DNA from: Chloroflexi bacterium HGW-Chloroflexi-6
Lineage (GTDB): Bacteria; Chloroflexota; Anaerolineae; Anaerolineales; Villigracilaceae
Assembly (NCBI GenBank): GCA_002840685.1
Contig: PHBU01000025.1
Span: 34,586 to 98,585 of the forward strand
DNA length: 64,000 nucleotides
Direction: 5' to 3'
Both the position numbers and the translations under genes were made by a program. The first letter of the stretch is position 1. The number at the start of each line of letters is the position of its first letter. Shown one piece after another: positions 43,017 through 51,589 of this stretch. The notes beneath the pieces were generated by a model. The model was not told the origin of the DNA. It made no database searches and saw nothing but the letters and a program-made list of their open reading frames with translations.

Positions 43017-43586
43017 ATGACCACAATGACTACCCCAAAATTTACACCTGCCAATCCGCCTTTGATTGGCGATTTGTTTAACCGGCCAGTTTTTGCATGG
43101 TTATGGCTGGTTGTTCGCCTGTACCTGGGCTTGAAATGGATTGAATCTGGTTGGGGAAAATTCACCAACCCGGCCTGGATGCAAACAGGCGCAGCCCTGA
43201 AAGGTTTTTGGACAAATGCTGTTGCCATTCCTGATGCGCCAGCCCGGCCATTGATTGCCTTTGATTGGTATCGCTCTTTCCTACAAGCCTTGCTGGACAG
43301 CGGAGGTTACACTTGGTTTGCCAAAATGGTGGCGATTGGAGAACTGGTTATCGGCATCATGCTGATTCTGGGAATTTATACCGGCCTCGCAGCGCTTCTC
43401 GGCGGGTTTATGAACTGGAATTTCATCATGGCAGGTTCTGCCAGTGTCAATGGCGTTTTTCTTGTCCTGTCCATCTTGTTGGTGCTGGCCTGGAAAATCG
43501 CCGGGTTAGTCGGGTTGGATCGCTGGATTTTGCCGCTCATTGGCACACCCTGGCAAAAAGGGAAGCTATTGCAAAAACAACAATGA
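43017..43586 (+). CDS. DoxX-family membrane protein
   Basis: The start at 43017 (MTTMTTPKFTPANPPL) has AAGGAG 9 bp upstream. The 189-aa protein has four helices and the DoxX pattern (VVRLYLGLKWIESGWGKF, ... IGELVIGIMLILGIYTGLAA, MNWNFIMAGSASVNGVF). DoxX proteins work with quinones and thiosulfate or related redox reactions. No doxA-like partner is adjacent. The 280 bp upstream hold no convincing gene. Confidence 0.88.
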   Translation: MTTMTTPKFTPANPPLIGDLFNRPVFAWLWLVVRLYLGLKWIESGWGKFTNPAWMQTGAALKGFWTNAVAIPDAPARPLIAFDWYRSFLQALLDSGGYTWFAKMVAIGELVIGIMLILGIYTGLAALLGGFMNWNFIMAGSASVNGVFLVLSILLVLAWKIAGLVGLDRWILPLIGTPWQKGKLLQKQQ

Positions 43587-43593
43587 TCAAGAA

Positions 43594-43642
43594 CTATTTA
43601 CCAAACATCCCGCGCCTTGGTCGCGGGATGTTTGGTAAATAG
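43594..43642. terminator. 21-bp perfect inverted repeat downstream of doxX
   Basis: CTATTTACCAAACATCCCGCG (21 bp; 43594-43614) is repeated inverted at 43622-43642 around a 7-nt loop. No T-run follows on either side, so it may be a transcript-end structure or a repeat element. Confidence 0.6.
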
Positions 43643-43734
43643 CCTCCTGAGTGTATCCGATGCCCAGACTTGCTTTGTAAAATTACATAAATCACCCTGC
43701 CTTAGTGCTATTTATTACGTGCTAATTATTTAAA

Positions 43735-43748
43735 TTAGTATATACTAA
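43735..43748. promoter_or_regulatory. TTAGTATATACTAA palindrome upstream of the FTR1 gene
   Basis: A perfect 14-bp palindrome lies 45 bp before the FTR1 start. Its TTAG...CTAA ends resemble DtxR/MntR-type metal operators. It differs from the island operator, so this gene may have separate control. Confidence 0.5.
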
Positions 43749-43792
43749 CAATCGATAGCCGAAAAAATTACTTCACTTAAAAGGAGATTGAT

Positions 43793-44626
43793 ATGCTGGC
43801 AAGTTTTCTATTATCGTTGCGCGAGGGTCTGGAAGCCGCTCTCATTATCGGAATCGTTCTGGGCATTTTGTTCAGGTTGAAGCGCTCCGACTTGAATGGA
43901 ATTGTCTGGAGCGGTGTGGGAGCTGCAGCACTTTTGAGCGCAATTGCTGCTGTGGCTCTGAACCTGCTTGGGATGGAATTCGAGGGGAAAGGCGAGGAGA
44001 TTTTTGAAGGGGTCGCCATGCTGCTGGCAGCCGGTGTTCTTACTTGGATGATTTTCTGGATGCACCGGTCAGCACGCACCCTCAAAGCTGAAATCGAGAA
44101 CAAGACCAGGAACGCTCTTCAAGGGAAGGGCTCCCAGGGACTATTTGCGCTGGCTTTCCTGGCGGTTTTTCGCGAAGGGATTGAATTGGCGCTTTTCTTG
44201 TTGGCCGCAGGACAAACCTCTAGCCCATTACAGACTTTGGTCGGAGCTTTGGCAGGGCTGGCGGGAGCGGCGGTCTTAGGCTGGCTGCTTTTCAACTCTG
44301 CGCGCAGTTTGAGCCTGCGGAGCTTTTTCCAGGTGACAAATGTTCTACTGATTATCTTTGCTGCCGGACTGATTGGTGTGGGTATCCATGAATTCAATGA
44401 AGCCGGAATTGTTCCTGCCGTCGTTGAGCATGTTTGGGATATCAACGGCATTTTGAGCGACAAAAGTGAGGTTGGTTTGTTGCTCAAAGCTCTGGTTGGT
44501 TATAATGGCAACCCATCCCTGACTGAAGTGCTCGCTTATTTGGTTTACTTGGGTGGCATCTCTCTTACTTTGATCTTACGCCGCCAAAATCAAAAACAGA
44601 TTACGGCAACCAGCGCAGCGGACTGA
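43793..44626 (+). CDS. FTR1-family iron permease
   Basis: The 277-aa protein has seven helices and both REGxE motifs: LLSLREGLEAALIIGIVLGI and AVFREGIELALFLLAAG, the iron-binding glutamates of FTR1/EfeU. In yeast and some bacteria such permeases work with multicopper oxidases or cupredoxin EfeO proteins, both of which this island encodes. AAAAGGAG precedes the start. It is the last intact island gene. Confidence 0.93.
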   Translation: MLASFLLSLREGLEAALIIGIVLGILFRLKRSDLNGIVWSGVGAAALLSAIAAVALNLLGMEFEGKGEEIFEGVAMLLAAGVLTWMIFWMHRSARTLKAEIENKTRNALQGKGSQGLFALAFLAVFREGIELALFLLAAGQTSSPLQTLVGALAGLAGAAVLGWLLFNSARSLSLRSFFQVTNVLLIIFAAGLIGVGIHEFNEAGIVPAVVEHVWDINGILSDKSEVGLLLKALVGYNGNPSLTEVLAYLVYLGGISLTLILRRQNQKQITATSAAD

Positions 44627-44720
44627 TTCCCTAACCGGCGGCAATTTCATTTCCTTTTTGCCACAAATTTTTGGTAATATTCCAAGCCGAATCAACAGCA
44701 AATAAAAGATATTCCCGCTA

Positions 44721-44766
44721 AAAGAGATGAACCGAGCAATCCCATGCGTTCGGTTCATCTCTTTTG
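44721..44766. terminator. terminator downstream of FTR1
   Basis: AAAAGAGATGAACCGA (44721-44736) pairs perfectly with TCGGTTCATCTCTTTT (44751-44766) around a 14-nt loop; it works in both directions. Confidence 0.85.
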
Positions 44767-44770
44767 GCTT

Positions 44771-44968
44771 GACGAACGATGATTTGGCCTTTTTTCGGCA
44801 ACATTATTACATCTTCATAAATCAAATCCCTCAACTCGCCAATCCTAAGACCGGCACTAAGTAATGCTGGATAATGGTCAGATCACGTTGCGCCAGCATT
44901 TTGGTGGGCTCGGTCTGGGCGGCGTTCAAAGCTATTTCAGCAGATGAAATCAGGAAATTTTGCTGACC
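44771..44968 (-). pseudogene. tyrosine recombinase (integrase) fragment, right copy
   Basis: Minus-strand frames read QQNFLISSAEIALNAAQTEP, MLAQRDLTIIQ, then after a frameshift AGLRIGELRDLIYEDVMM and PKKGQIIVRQ. This is the same integrase stretch as 10036-10310, clearly similar at the DNA level, with a few indels and in the same orientation. Together the two copies flank the metal island as imperfect direct repeats of about 200 bp. Confidence 0.75.
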
Positions 44969-45007
44969 GTGGCACGCTAAAATTTTCAGTGTCCGGGCGC
45001 GAGATAA

Positions 45008-45068
45008 AAAAATCCCCACCCGTTCCAGTAGATTCTTTTGGGAATCAACCGTCCGGGCGGGGATTTTT
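45008..45068 (-). terminator. terminator of the methylase-helicase gene
   Basis: AAAAATCCCCACCCG pairs with CGGGCGGGGATTTTT (one wobble) around a long loop; on the minus strand it follows the stop of the 2038-aa gene and ends in TTTTT. Confidence 0.8.
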
Positions 45069-45069
45069 G

Positions 45070-48000
45070 TTACTTTTTGCGTTTATCTCCTTGTTTTTTG
45101 ATTGCAAGAACAGGCGCGCCGAACATGGACATCTGGAATACATCAGCCGGTTCAGGGGTGATAGACAGGTTGGGTGAGGAGACCACCGCCTGCATGAAAT
45201 CCAACTGAGCCTGATTGCGAGCAATCTCCTGACGGACTAGCGCGATGCTTTCCGGCGTAACAGGGATTGCAGTTTCGGGCAGGTCCACCGGGATCACATC
45301 CTGGTGAATCGCCTCGATGCACGCGAGCGCAGCCTGATAGACTGCGAGCCAGGCATCATCATTGTCCACAACAGACAGGTCGATGTCTTCCTGAGCTTCG
45401 CTGTCCGGACGGGGAGCCGTGGCGCGCGATAGTTCCGCGTTGAGAGCAGCCAGTTCTGCTGCCGTGCGGGCGTACTCGGCCTCGTGATCCCAGGATTTCG
45501 CGATCTGGCTTTCTAGCGAAACGATGTCCGCTGTGGTGCGCGCCAATCCCTCGCGGGATTTCTCCAGCCTTGCATCCAGCGAACGCAGGAGCGCGTCAAC
45601 GCTGGAGAACAGGCCTTTATCGGTGGTTTCTGGGTTGGCAAACAGGGTATCCCCATTCGAGAGCTGCAGGCCAATCACCAGATCCGGCATGAGTTCAAGC
45701 CCATCACCCACAAAGCGCATAAAACCAAACAGCTTCAGACCCCGGTATGTGCCGAGCAGCGCGGCCTCCCGATGATTCTGGGCAGCGAGCCGCAGGGCTT
45801 TGCCGGCAGGTTCACGCTCAGCGTAGGTTGTTCCATCGATCGAGGCCGAGAACTCCCCAACAGATGCGTCACGGCTTGTGATGTCCGCTTCCAGAGATCT
45901 GATCTCCTCTTCAAGCAGCGGTTGGCGTTTCTCGTACCAGGATTTGTCATGGGCCATCGAAGAGCGGGAGCGCAGCCACTCGCGGCGAAGCGCATCCAAA
46001 CGCAGCATCTGCGAGTCGAGCTCCACCTTTTTCAGCAGTTTGGGGTTACCGGATGAGATGGCCTTGATGGCCGCGTAAGAGACAGCATCGTCACCGATAT
46101 CATCAGCCTCGCGCTGGATCAACCCACGCTCCAGATCTTTGATGAAGCCCAGTTTGGCTTCCAGGGTTTGCCAGCTATACCCATCGAAACTTCCGGGCGT
46201 AACATAGACAAACTCAAAGACATCCGCGTAGCGGTTGCCGGGCCGTTCCATGCGCCCGGTACGCTGGCGCAAACCGTCCGGCCTCCAGGTGGGGGTCAGA
46301 TGATGAACCGCCAGTAGGCGCTCCTGCACGTTGACACCCACACCCATCTTCTCGGTCGAGGCGATCACGATCCGCTTGCGGCCTTCGTTGATGGCCTTGT
46401 AGAGCGCGGTCTTCTGCTCGCTCGATTTGGCGTCGTGAGCAAATGCGATCTCCGCCTCCGGGATGCCGCGCCGCACCAGGCGGCGCTTGATCTGGGCGTA
46501 GATGTCAGTGGTCAGGCTTGCCTCGGCGGCGGTCAGTGTACCTTCATCATCTTCAAGTATCTCGGCTTCCACCTGGGCCTTGCGGGCTTTCGGGGTCGCC
46601 AAGTCACAGAAGACCAACTGCGTTCCGCGCATGGCAGCGCTGGTGCGGTGGATGGATGCCACAGTTTCAGTCAACCGGTCAATCTTCGGCATCGGCCCGT
46701 TCGGGTCACTTGCCAGAACCAGGCTGATATCCAGGGCGGCCTTGCGACCGTCCGAGGTGATCTTGAGCATGTTGTCCTGTTCCGGTTTTACGGCACCGCT
46801 TTTGATCGCGTCCGCGCGTTCTCCGAGACTCAAAACATAAGGCCGTAACCGCGGATCGCGCTGGCACTTGACCTTGATCAGCCCACCGGCATATAGCTCA
46901 GGCATGCCCTCGATGTCACCCTTTTGAATGGCGTAAGGATCAGCCACTTGCAGGAAGGCTGCATACAGGTCGAACAGGTTCATGAAGCGGCGGAAGCGCG
47001 TGTTCATGCGGAAGCCGCCGCCGTCCGGGGTCATCTCGATGCCGGGTGTCGCTACGGCAAACTGACCTGCCCAGGCGTCGAAGTGGGTCAACCCCAACTT
47101 CTCTAACAGCGCGTATTGCAAGTAACGCTGCATGGTGAAGGCTTCGGCCAGGGTGTTCGAGATGGGTGTGCCGGTAGCGGCCACCACCTTGCCGCCGCGC
47201 GCCATCGTCCATTGGATCTTCATGAACATATCAAAGGCGCGCTGGCTTTCAGAGTTCGGCAGGCCGGCAATCCGGGTGATACGGGTCGCGAAATACAAGT
47301 TTTTGAAGCAGTTTGAAACCAGGATGCCTTCTGCAAAGAAGTTGTGGGTAGCAGCTACTTCAAGGCAGTAAACTTTCTGATCTCTTCCAGCACGGATGGC
47401 AGATCTGAATCCACTCTCTGATTCGAGAAACGTAACACGAACCACCCGAGAGCGTTCAATACCTCCATTTTTCGATGATCCAGGAACTTCCACTTCTTCG
47501 TGCGATGTGATAGACCGTCGATTTCTATGGCAAGCATCTTGTTCGGATCTGCAATATCCACCTTGTAGTTCGTTGGTAAGGATTTGAACTGATTCATCAC
47601 TGGTTTGGTTGAGATTGGATACTCTGTTGGTAAGCCAAGTGCATTGGCTACCGCCATTTGCTGGCGAGTTAATGTCCCGTTTCCTCCTCTTGAAAGGAAT
47701 GTCCGTCCGGACATAATCTGTGACATCTTGGCTTTCCATTCCGGCGTTTGGTTTGGGTTGTTCGTTTTCATTCGAAGTGAGGCCCAAGGGCGAGGCTTGC
47801 CTCGGGTAGCTGCTTGAGATGCTGCCCACATTCGAGGGAGATACTCCTTCATTTTTTCGATGCGTTCTGGTTGAGCATTGCGCCATTTGGCAGCACAGAT
47901 ATTTCCGCAGAATCTCCGCTTGCTGTTGTTCTTCCAACCCATTGACCGAAATTTGAATTCCGCACCGCATTGTAGGCATATCTTGGTGACGGTTTTGTGT

Positions 48001-51000
48001 TCTCCATTCTTCTGGCATGTCCTGGAGCAGTGCACCTGCTTCTGTCCCCGTTTTCCCCTGCTGCTGGGCTTGAAGTGCATTTTGCACACTGGGCAAATTT
48101 TTAAGCGTGTGATTTGTTGAGAGTTTTCCGGCTTCGACATAGTTGTGTTCCTCCGTCCATACCTTATGGTTAGCGGTGCATTCAAAAAAGCCTTTTTCAT
48201 GTTCCACTCGAACCATTGGCGCAGATTGTGAATTCTTAAACCATCCTGTAACAGGCATCCACTTAACTTCATTTGCGGATAGATCAACCGATTTGACCAA
48301 TACAGGAAGTTCTTTCTCGACGATTTCACCAATAGGGAGTAATCCCCGATCAGTTAGGACTCGAGCCTCGTATGGTAGACAGTGAAATTCGTCCACGACC
48401 AGCATGTCCACACCCAGCATCTCGTAGGTGATGGTTTCGCGCGAGTCCTTTGCCATTGCCTTCTTCTGGAACAAACGCGCCTCGAAGGTTTTCTTGGAGC
48501 GTTCGATACTCTTGATGGCCGCAGCCATGGACTCTTTCTGCTGCGATTGAGCCTTGAGCGCCCAAAGATGATTTTCCAGCTCCGCGACCTGGCCTTCGAT
48601 GAATTCGATCTCCGCTTTCAGGCTCATCGGCAGCAACTTGAAAACGCTGTACGGTACCAGGATCAAATCCCAGTCACCGGTGGCGATGCGCGAGAGAAAC
48701 GTGCCGCGCTTGGACTTCGAGAAATCGCCTGCGGCAACCGTCAGGATACGGGCGGTGGGGTAGGCCTTGAGCGTCTCGGCTTCCCATTGGCCCACGACCG
48801 GGTTGGGCACAACGGCCAGGGCTTTGCGTACCAGTCCCAGGCGCTTGGCTTCCATGATCGAGACGATTGAGGTCAGGGTCTTGCCTGATCCCACCTGGTG
48901 GTAGAGCAGCGTGGCCTGATTTTGCAGGATGCGCCAGATGCCGCTGCGCTGATTGCGGCGCAGCGTGATAGATGTGTTCAGGCCGGGCAGAGACAGGTGT
49001 GAACCATCGAACTCGCGCTTCCGAAAAACATTGAAGCGCTTGTTGTAGAGCGCAGCCAGTCGTTCGGAGCGTTCCGGATCATTCCAGACCCAGTTGTCGA
49101 AGGCGGCTTTGAGTTCAGCCTGACGGGCTTGTGCGGAAACAGTCGCCTCGTGGTTGATACGGCGCGTTTCCTTGCCATCCGGTCCCGGAACGATGTCATA
49201 AACGGTGGTCTGCCTGGAATTGAGCGTGTCATAGACGATCTTTTCCATATCGACCCGTTCCGTTCCCCAGCGCGATGCGGTGCCGTTGGTGACGTAACCA
49301 TCGAAGGCGATCACCCATTCCGCAGTGTGGGGAATGTGGGAAGCAGAAACATCCCTGGTTTCGAAGAGTTGGCAGAAGAAGCTCTCGATATCGCTTTCGG
49401 GAATCCAGCCTGCCCCGAGCGGGGCGTAGATGTTCTCCGGCTTGAGCGGTTCGGGCTGCACCATTTGCAAGGCGGTGACATTGATCTGATAGTCGTCATC
49501 GAAGATGGCGGCTGCTTCGGCGGTTTCCAGCTTTGCGGCCACGTTGCCGGACAGATAGGCATCATCCGTAACCCACAGCCTGGTTTCCGGGTCGCGGAAG
49601 ATGCGGCCACCCGCCAGGTGGCGGATGACATCTTCTTCGGGGCTGCCCGTAATTTGAGCAATGGTTGGGATATCCACCCGACCCAGTTTGTCCAAGCAGA
49701 GCAGGAGTGCATCGTTGGGATTGTCTGTCTTCTCGATGGGATGGGCCTGGCGCACGGTGGTCTTCGAGAACATATCGGCCTTGAGCCAGGTTCCCGGTCC
49801 CTGGACTTCCAAAGCTTTCAGGAAGAGCAGTTCAGATGTACCTTTCAGAAGGCGCGTGTTGGCAGGGTCGTTCAGGAAGCCATACCGGGCGACAAACTCA
49901 TCGTAGCGCGCGTTCAGGTTGTGGCGCAGACCGGCCACCGGTTCCTGGCGGACTTCTTTTTGCAGCAGCTCACGGGCCATTTGATACAGCTCACGCATGG
50001 CCGCGACCCGCGTCGTTTCAGCAACTGGGGCGGGTTCTGCTTCTGCCTGTATTTCTGGTAGAGTCACCCCGGCAAACTGAGTTTGCGGGGCTTCGAGTGT
50101 CACCAGATCTTCCGGTAGGCTGGCTTCCAGAGCGGCGGCGATTGCTGCGCCCAGATCACGCTCATCAGGCAGGACGGTGTACTCATAGTTGCGGTACATC
50201 GTACCGGCTGCGGCAGGTGTTCCCAGGATGTTCTCTGGGTGATCGAGGAAGTAGCGATTGATCCAGAAGGCTTGCTCGGCCCAATCGCGCTCGTGGTGCT
50301 GGAGTTTGATCTGGCTGGTGAAGGCCCAGGACGGCACATCTTTGTTGGGCGCGAAACGTTTGCGCAAGAAGATGATGTCCGTGACGACTTCCGTGCCGGC
50401 ATTGGCCATAAAGGCATTGTTCGGCAGGCGCAGGGCGGTCAGCAGGTCGCAGTGTTTCGCCAGGTGTTCACGTACCTTGTCATCCTTCTTGTCCAGGGTG
50501 TAGCGTGAGGTGATGAAAGCCATCACGCCGCCCGGACGCAGCAGCTCGAGGCTGCGCGCGAAAAAGAAGTCGTGGATCGATGTGCACAAGTAGCGCGGCA
50601 GGCCGTCGAAGATCACCGGGTAGTTGCCGAAGGGGACATTGCTCAGGGCAACATCGAAGAAACCTTTGGGAAGGTTGATATCTTCGTAGCCCGCAGCAAA
50701 TACCTTGCTCTCCGGGTGCAGTCCGCCCAGGATCAGGGCGGTCAGGGTGTCGAGCTCGACTTCCGTCCAGTTGCACTTTTCGCGCAGATCGGGCGGGGTT
50801 GCGCTCTTGAAGTGACCAACACCAGCAGACGGATCGAGCACTTGGGCTTGTTTCAGTTTGCCAATCCCCAGCCGTTCCAGTCCGCGCCAGATGGCCGCGA
50901 TAACCGGGATGGCGGTGTAGTGGGCGTTCAGGGTGCTGGCTTTGACAGACTCCCATTCTTTCTCGCTCAGGATGCTTTCCAGGCCGAGATTTTTGAGCGC

Positions 51001-51186
51001 GTAGTTCATGACCTCCGAGTGTCCCCAGCCAACGTAACGCGCCAGGATGTTGATTTCCGCAGGTGTAGCCGCGCGGCCATCAGCTTCCAGTTGTCGCGCA
51101 ATCTGGATGGCCGCAACATTGTTCCTAGCTTTATCGGCGGGGCCGTGCCACGTGAGCGGGGCGGTGGTGTCGAAGTAAAAATCCAT
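45070..51186 (-). CDS. giant N6-adenine methylase/SNF2-like helicase interrupted by an intein
   Basis: The 2038-aa frame codes for a mobile-element protein. Near the N-terminus is an adenine methyltransferase-like part (LDPSAGVGHFKSATPP near 120, NVPFG near 190). A helicase follows with Walker A YHQVGSGKTLTSIV (about 760), Walker B VVDEFH (about 930), motif III ATGTPISNT (about 1337) and a C-terminal helicase part with RQRTGRMERPGN (about 1648). After Walker B a 357-aa intein is inserted (residues 936-1292). The spliced protein would be about 1681 aa. Such methylase-helicases are typical of plasmids, phages and ICEs, where they modify or unwind DNA. AAGGAGG precedes the ATG. Confidence 0.9.
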   Translation of the reverse strand: MDFYFDTTAPLTWHGPADKARNNVAAIQIARQLEADGRAATPAEINILARYVGWGHSEVMNYALKNLGLESILSEKEWESVKASTLNAHYTAIPVIAAIWRGLERLGIGKLKQAQVLDPSAGVGHFKSATPPDLREKCNWTEVELDTLTALILGGLHPESKVFAAGYEDINLPKGFFDVALSNVPFGNYPVIFDGLPRYLCTSIHDFFFARSLELLRPGGVMAFITSRYTLDKKDDKVREHLAKHCDLLTALRLPNNAFMANAGTEVVTDIIFLRKRFAPNKDVPSWAFTSQIKLQHHERDWAEQAFWINRYFLDHPENILGTPAAAGTMYRNYEYTVLPDERDLGAAIAAALEASLPEDLVTLEAPQTQFAGVTLPEIQAEAEPAPVAETTRVAAMRELYQMARELLQKEVRQEPVAGLRHNLNARYDEFVARYGFLNDPANTRLLKGTSELLFLKALEVQGPGTWLKADMFSKTTVRQAHPIEKTDNPNDALLLCLDKLGRVDIPTIAQITGSPEEDVIRHLAGGRIFRDPETRLWVTDDAYLSGNVAAKLETAEAAAIFDDDYQINVTALQMVQPEPLKPENIYAPLGAGWIPESDIESFFCQLFETRDVSASHIPHTAEWVIAFDGYVTNGTASRWGTERVDMEKIVYDTLNSRQTTVYDIVPGPDGKETRRINHEATVSAQARQAELKAAFDNWVWNDPERSERLAALYNKRFNVFRKREFDGSHLSLPGLNTSITLRRNQRSGIWRILQNQATLLYHQVGSGKTLTSIVSIMEAKRLGLVRKALAVVPNPVVGQWEAETLKAYPTARILTVAAGDFSKSKRGTFLSRIATGDWDLILVPYSVFKLLPMSLKAEIEFIEGQVAELENHLWALKAQSQQKESMAAAIKSIERSKKTFEARLFQKKAMAKDSRETITYEMLGVDMLVVDEFHCLPYEARVLTDRGLLPIGEIVEKELPVLVKSVDLSANEVKWMPVTGWFKNSQSAPMVRVEHEKGFFECTANHKVWTEEHNYVEAGKLSTNHTLKNLPSVQNALQAQQQGKTGTEAGALLQDMPEEWRTQNRHQDMPTMRCGIQISVNGLEEQQQAEILRKYLCCQMAQCSTRTHRKNEGVSPSNVGSISSSYPRQASPLGLTSNENEQPKPNAGMESQDVTDYVRTDIPFKRRKRDINSPANGGSQCTWLTNRVSNLNQTSDESVQILTNELQGGYCRSEQDACHRNRRSITSHEEVEVPGSSKNGGIERSRVVRVTFLESESGFRSAIRAGRDQKVYCLEVAATHNFFAEGILVSNCFKNLYFATRITRIAGLPNSESQRAFDMFMKIQWTMARGGKVVAATGTPISNTLAEAFTMQRYLQYALLEKLGLTHFDAWAGQFAVATPGIEMTPDGGGFRMNTRFRRFMNLFDLYAAFLQVADPYAIQKGDIEGMPELYAGGLIKVKCQRDPRLRPYVLSLGERADAIKSGAVKPEQDNMLKITSDGRKAALDISLVLASDPNGPMPKIDRLTETVASIHRTSAAMRGTQLVFCDLATPKARKAQVEAEILEDDEGTLTAAEASLTTDIYAQIKRRLVRRGIPEAEIAFAHDAKSSEQKTALYKAINEGRKRIVIASTEKMGVGVNVQERLLAVHHLTPTWRPDGLRQRTGRMERPGNRYADVFEFVYVTPGSFDGYSWQTLEAKLGFIKDLERGLIQREADDIGDDAVSYAAIKAISSGNPKLLKKVELDSQMLRLDALRREWLRSRSSMAHDKSWYEKRQPLLEEEIRSLEADITSRDASVGEFSASIDGTTYAEREPAGKALRLAAQNHREAALLGTYRGLKLFGFMRFVGDGLELMPDLVIGLQLSNGDTLFANPETTDKGLFSSVDALLRSLDARLEKSREGLARTTADIVSLESQIAKSWDHEAEYARTAAELAALNAELSRATAPRPDSEAQEDIDLSVVDNDDAWLAVYQAALACIEAIHQDVIPVDLPETAIPVTPESIALVRQEIARNQAQLDFMQAVVSSPNLSITPEPADVFQMSMFGAPVLAIKKQGDKRKK
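47311..48381 (-). other. in-frame intein (357 aa) within the methylase-helicase
   Basis: The intein begins with Cys1 in CLPYEARVLTDRGLLPIGEI (splicing block A). Block B is EHEKGFFECTANHKVWTEEH. Blocks F and G are VYCLEVAATHNFFAEGILVS, then Asn and the +1 Cys of the C-extein (CFKNLYF). It sits right after the DEFH Walker B motif, a frequent position for inteins in ATPases. The part between blocks B and F has no LAGLIDADG or other nuclease motif in the intein frame and is Ser/Asn/Gln-rich; it is the shadow of a nested gene in another frame. Confidence 0.9.
47355..48140 (-). CDS. homing endonuclease (VSR/EDxHD-like) nested out of frame in the intein
   Basis: A separate 261-aa frame starts at ATG 48140 with a Shine-Dalgarno GGAGG 9 bp upstream and runs in another frame of the same strand as the intein. 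It begins MSKPENSQQITRLKICPVC. Two zinc fingers follow (CPVCKMHF..., CLQCGAEFKFRSMGWKNNS...), then a NUMOD-like linker (PEWKAKMSQIMSGRTFLSR) and a VSR/EDxHD-type nuclease core (KVDIADPNKMLAIEIDGLSH, DHRKMEVLNALGWFVLRFSN). Its last codons overlap splicing block F. It is a probable homing endonuclease that cuts the intein-free allele. Confidence 0.85.
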   Translation of the reverse strand: MSKPENSQQITRLKICPVCKMHFKPSSRGKRGQKQVHCSRTCQKNGEHKTVTKICLQCGAEFKFRSMGWKNNSKRRFCGNICAAKWRNAQPERIEKMKEYLPRMWAASQAATRGKPRPWASLRMKTNNPNQTPEWKAKMSQIMSGRTFLSRGGNGTLTRQQMAVANALGLPTEYPISTKPVMNQFKSLPTNYKVDIADPNKMLAIEIDGLSHRTKKWKFLDHRKMEVLNALGWFVLRFSNQRVDSDLPSVLEEIRKFTALK

Positions 51187-51208
51187 GTGTTTACCTCCTT
51201 ACGGAATC

Positions 51209-51234
51209 AAAAAAGCGGCCTTGAATGAGCCGCT
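51209..51234 (-). terminator. terminator between the GIY-YIG and methylase genes
   Basis: AGCGGC pairs with GCCGCT around a 9-nt loop; on the minus strand it is followed by TTTTTT. Confidence 0.7.
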
Positions 51235-51291
51235 CCTTGTGTGTTTGCCTGTGCTGAATGGTTTTCCAGTGCCTATATTGATATGGGTGAG

Positions 51292-51555
51292 TTAGCGTTG
51301 CTGGTTCTGCGCTTTGCAGATCGGGCAGAGATCAGGGCTTTTGTGCCAGCGTTTCAGCTTGCGCTCCAGATCACGTCCGCCTTCCCAGGTGCGCGCCAGG
51401 ATGAAAGAGATCCCGGCGTTGTGGATTACTTGTGTCAGTCTTGCGCCCTGGCCGGTGCGGTGTTCTTGCAGCCGGTTGTCAAGATCGTCTGTAGAGCCGA
51501 GATAGTGCCGGGCGTGACAATACGGTTCGTTGAAGTGGAGCAGGTAAACTGTCAT
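51292..51555 (-). CDS. GIY-YIG nuclease-like protein
   Basis: The start at 51555 (MTVYLLHFNEPYCHARHYLG) has AAGGAGG 7 bp upstream. The 87-aa protein shows the GIY-YIG pattern (VYLLHF for GIY, HYLGSTDDLDNRLQEHRTG, then an Arg and FILARTWEGGRDLERKLKRW) and ends in Cys residues (LCPICKAQ). It is a compact single-domain nuclease of the kind found on mobile elements. Target and role are unknown. Confidence 0.82.
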   Translation of the reverse strand: MTVYLLHFNEPYCHARHYLGSTDDLDNRLQEHRTGQGARLTQVIHNAGISFILARTWEGGRDLERKLKRWHKSPDLCPICKAQNQQR

Positions 51556-51589
51556 GTGTGCCTCCTTGTGTGTGAATTTTGGGGAATAT

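Noticed and set aside
47380..48100. LAGLIDADG or HNH nuclease in the intein frame itself
   Set aside because: The middle part of the intein frame is Ser/Asn/Gln-rich with no nuclease motif; the nuclease is in a different frame of the same strand.
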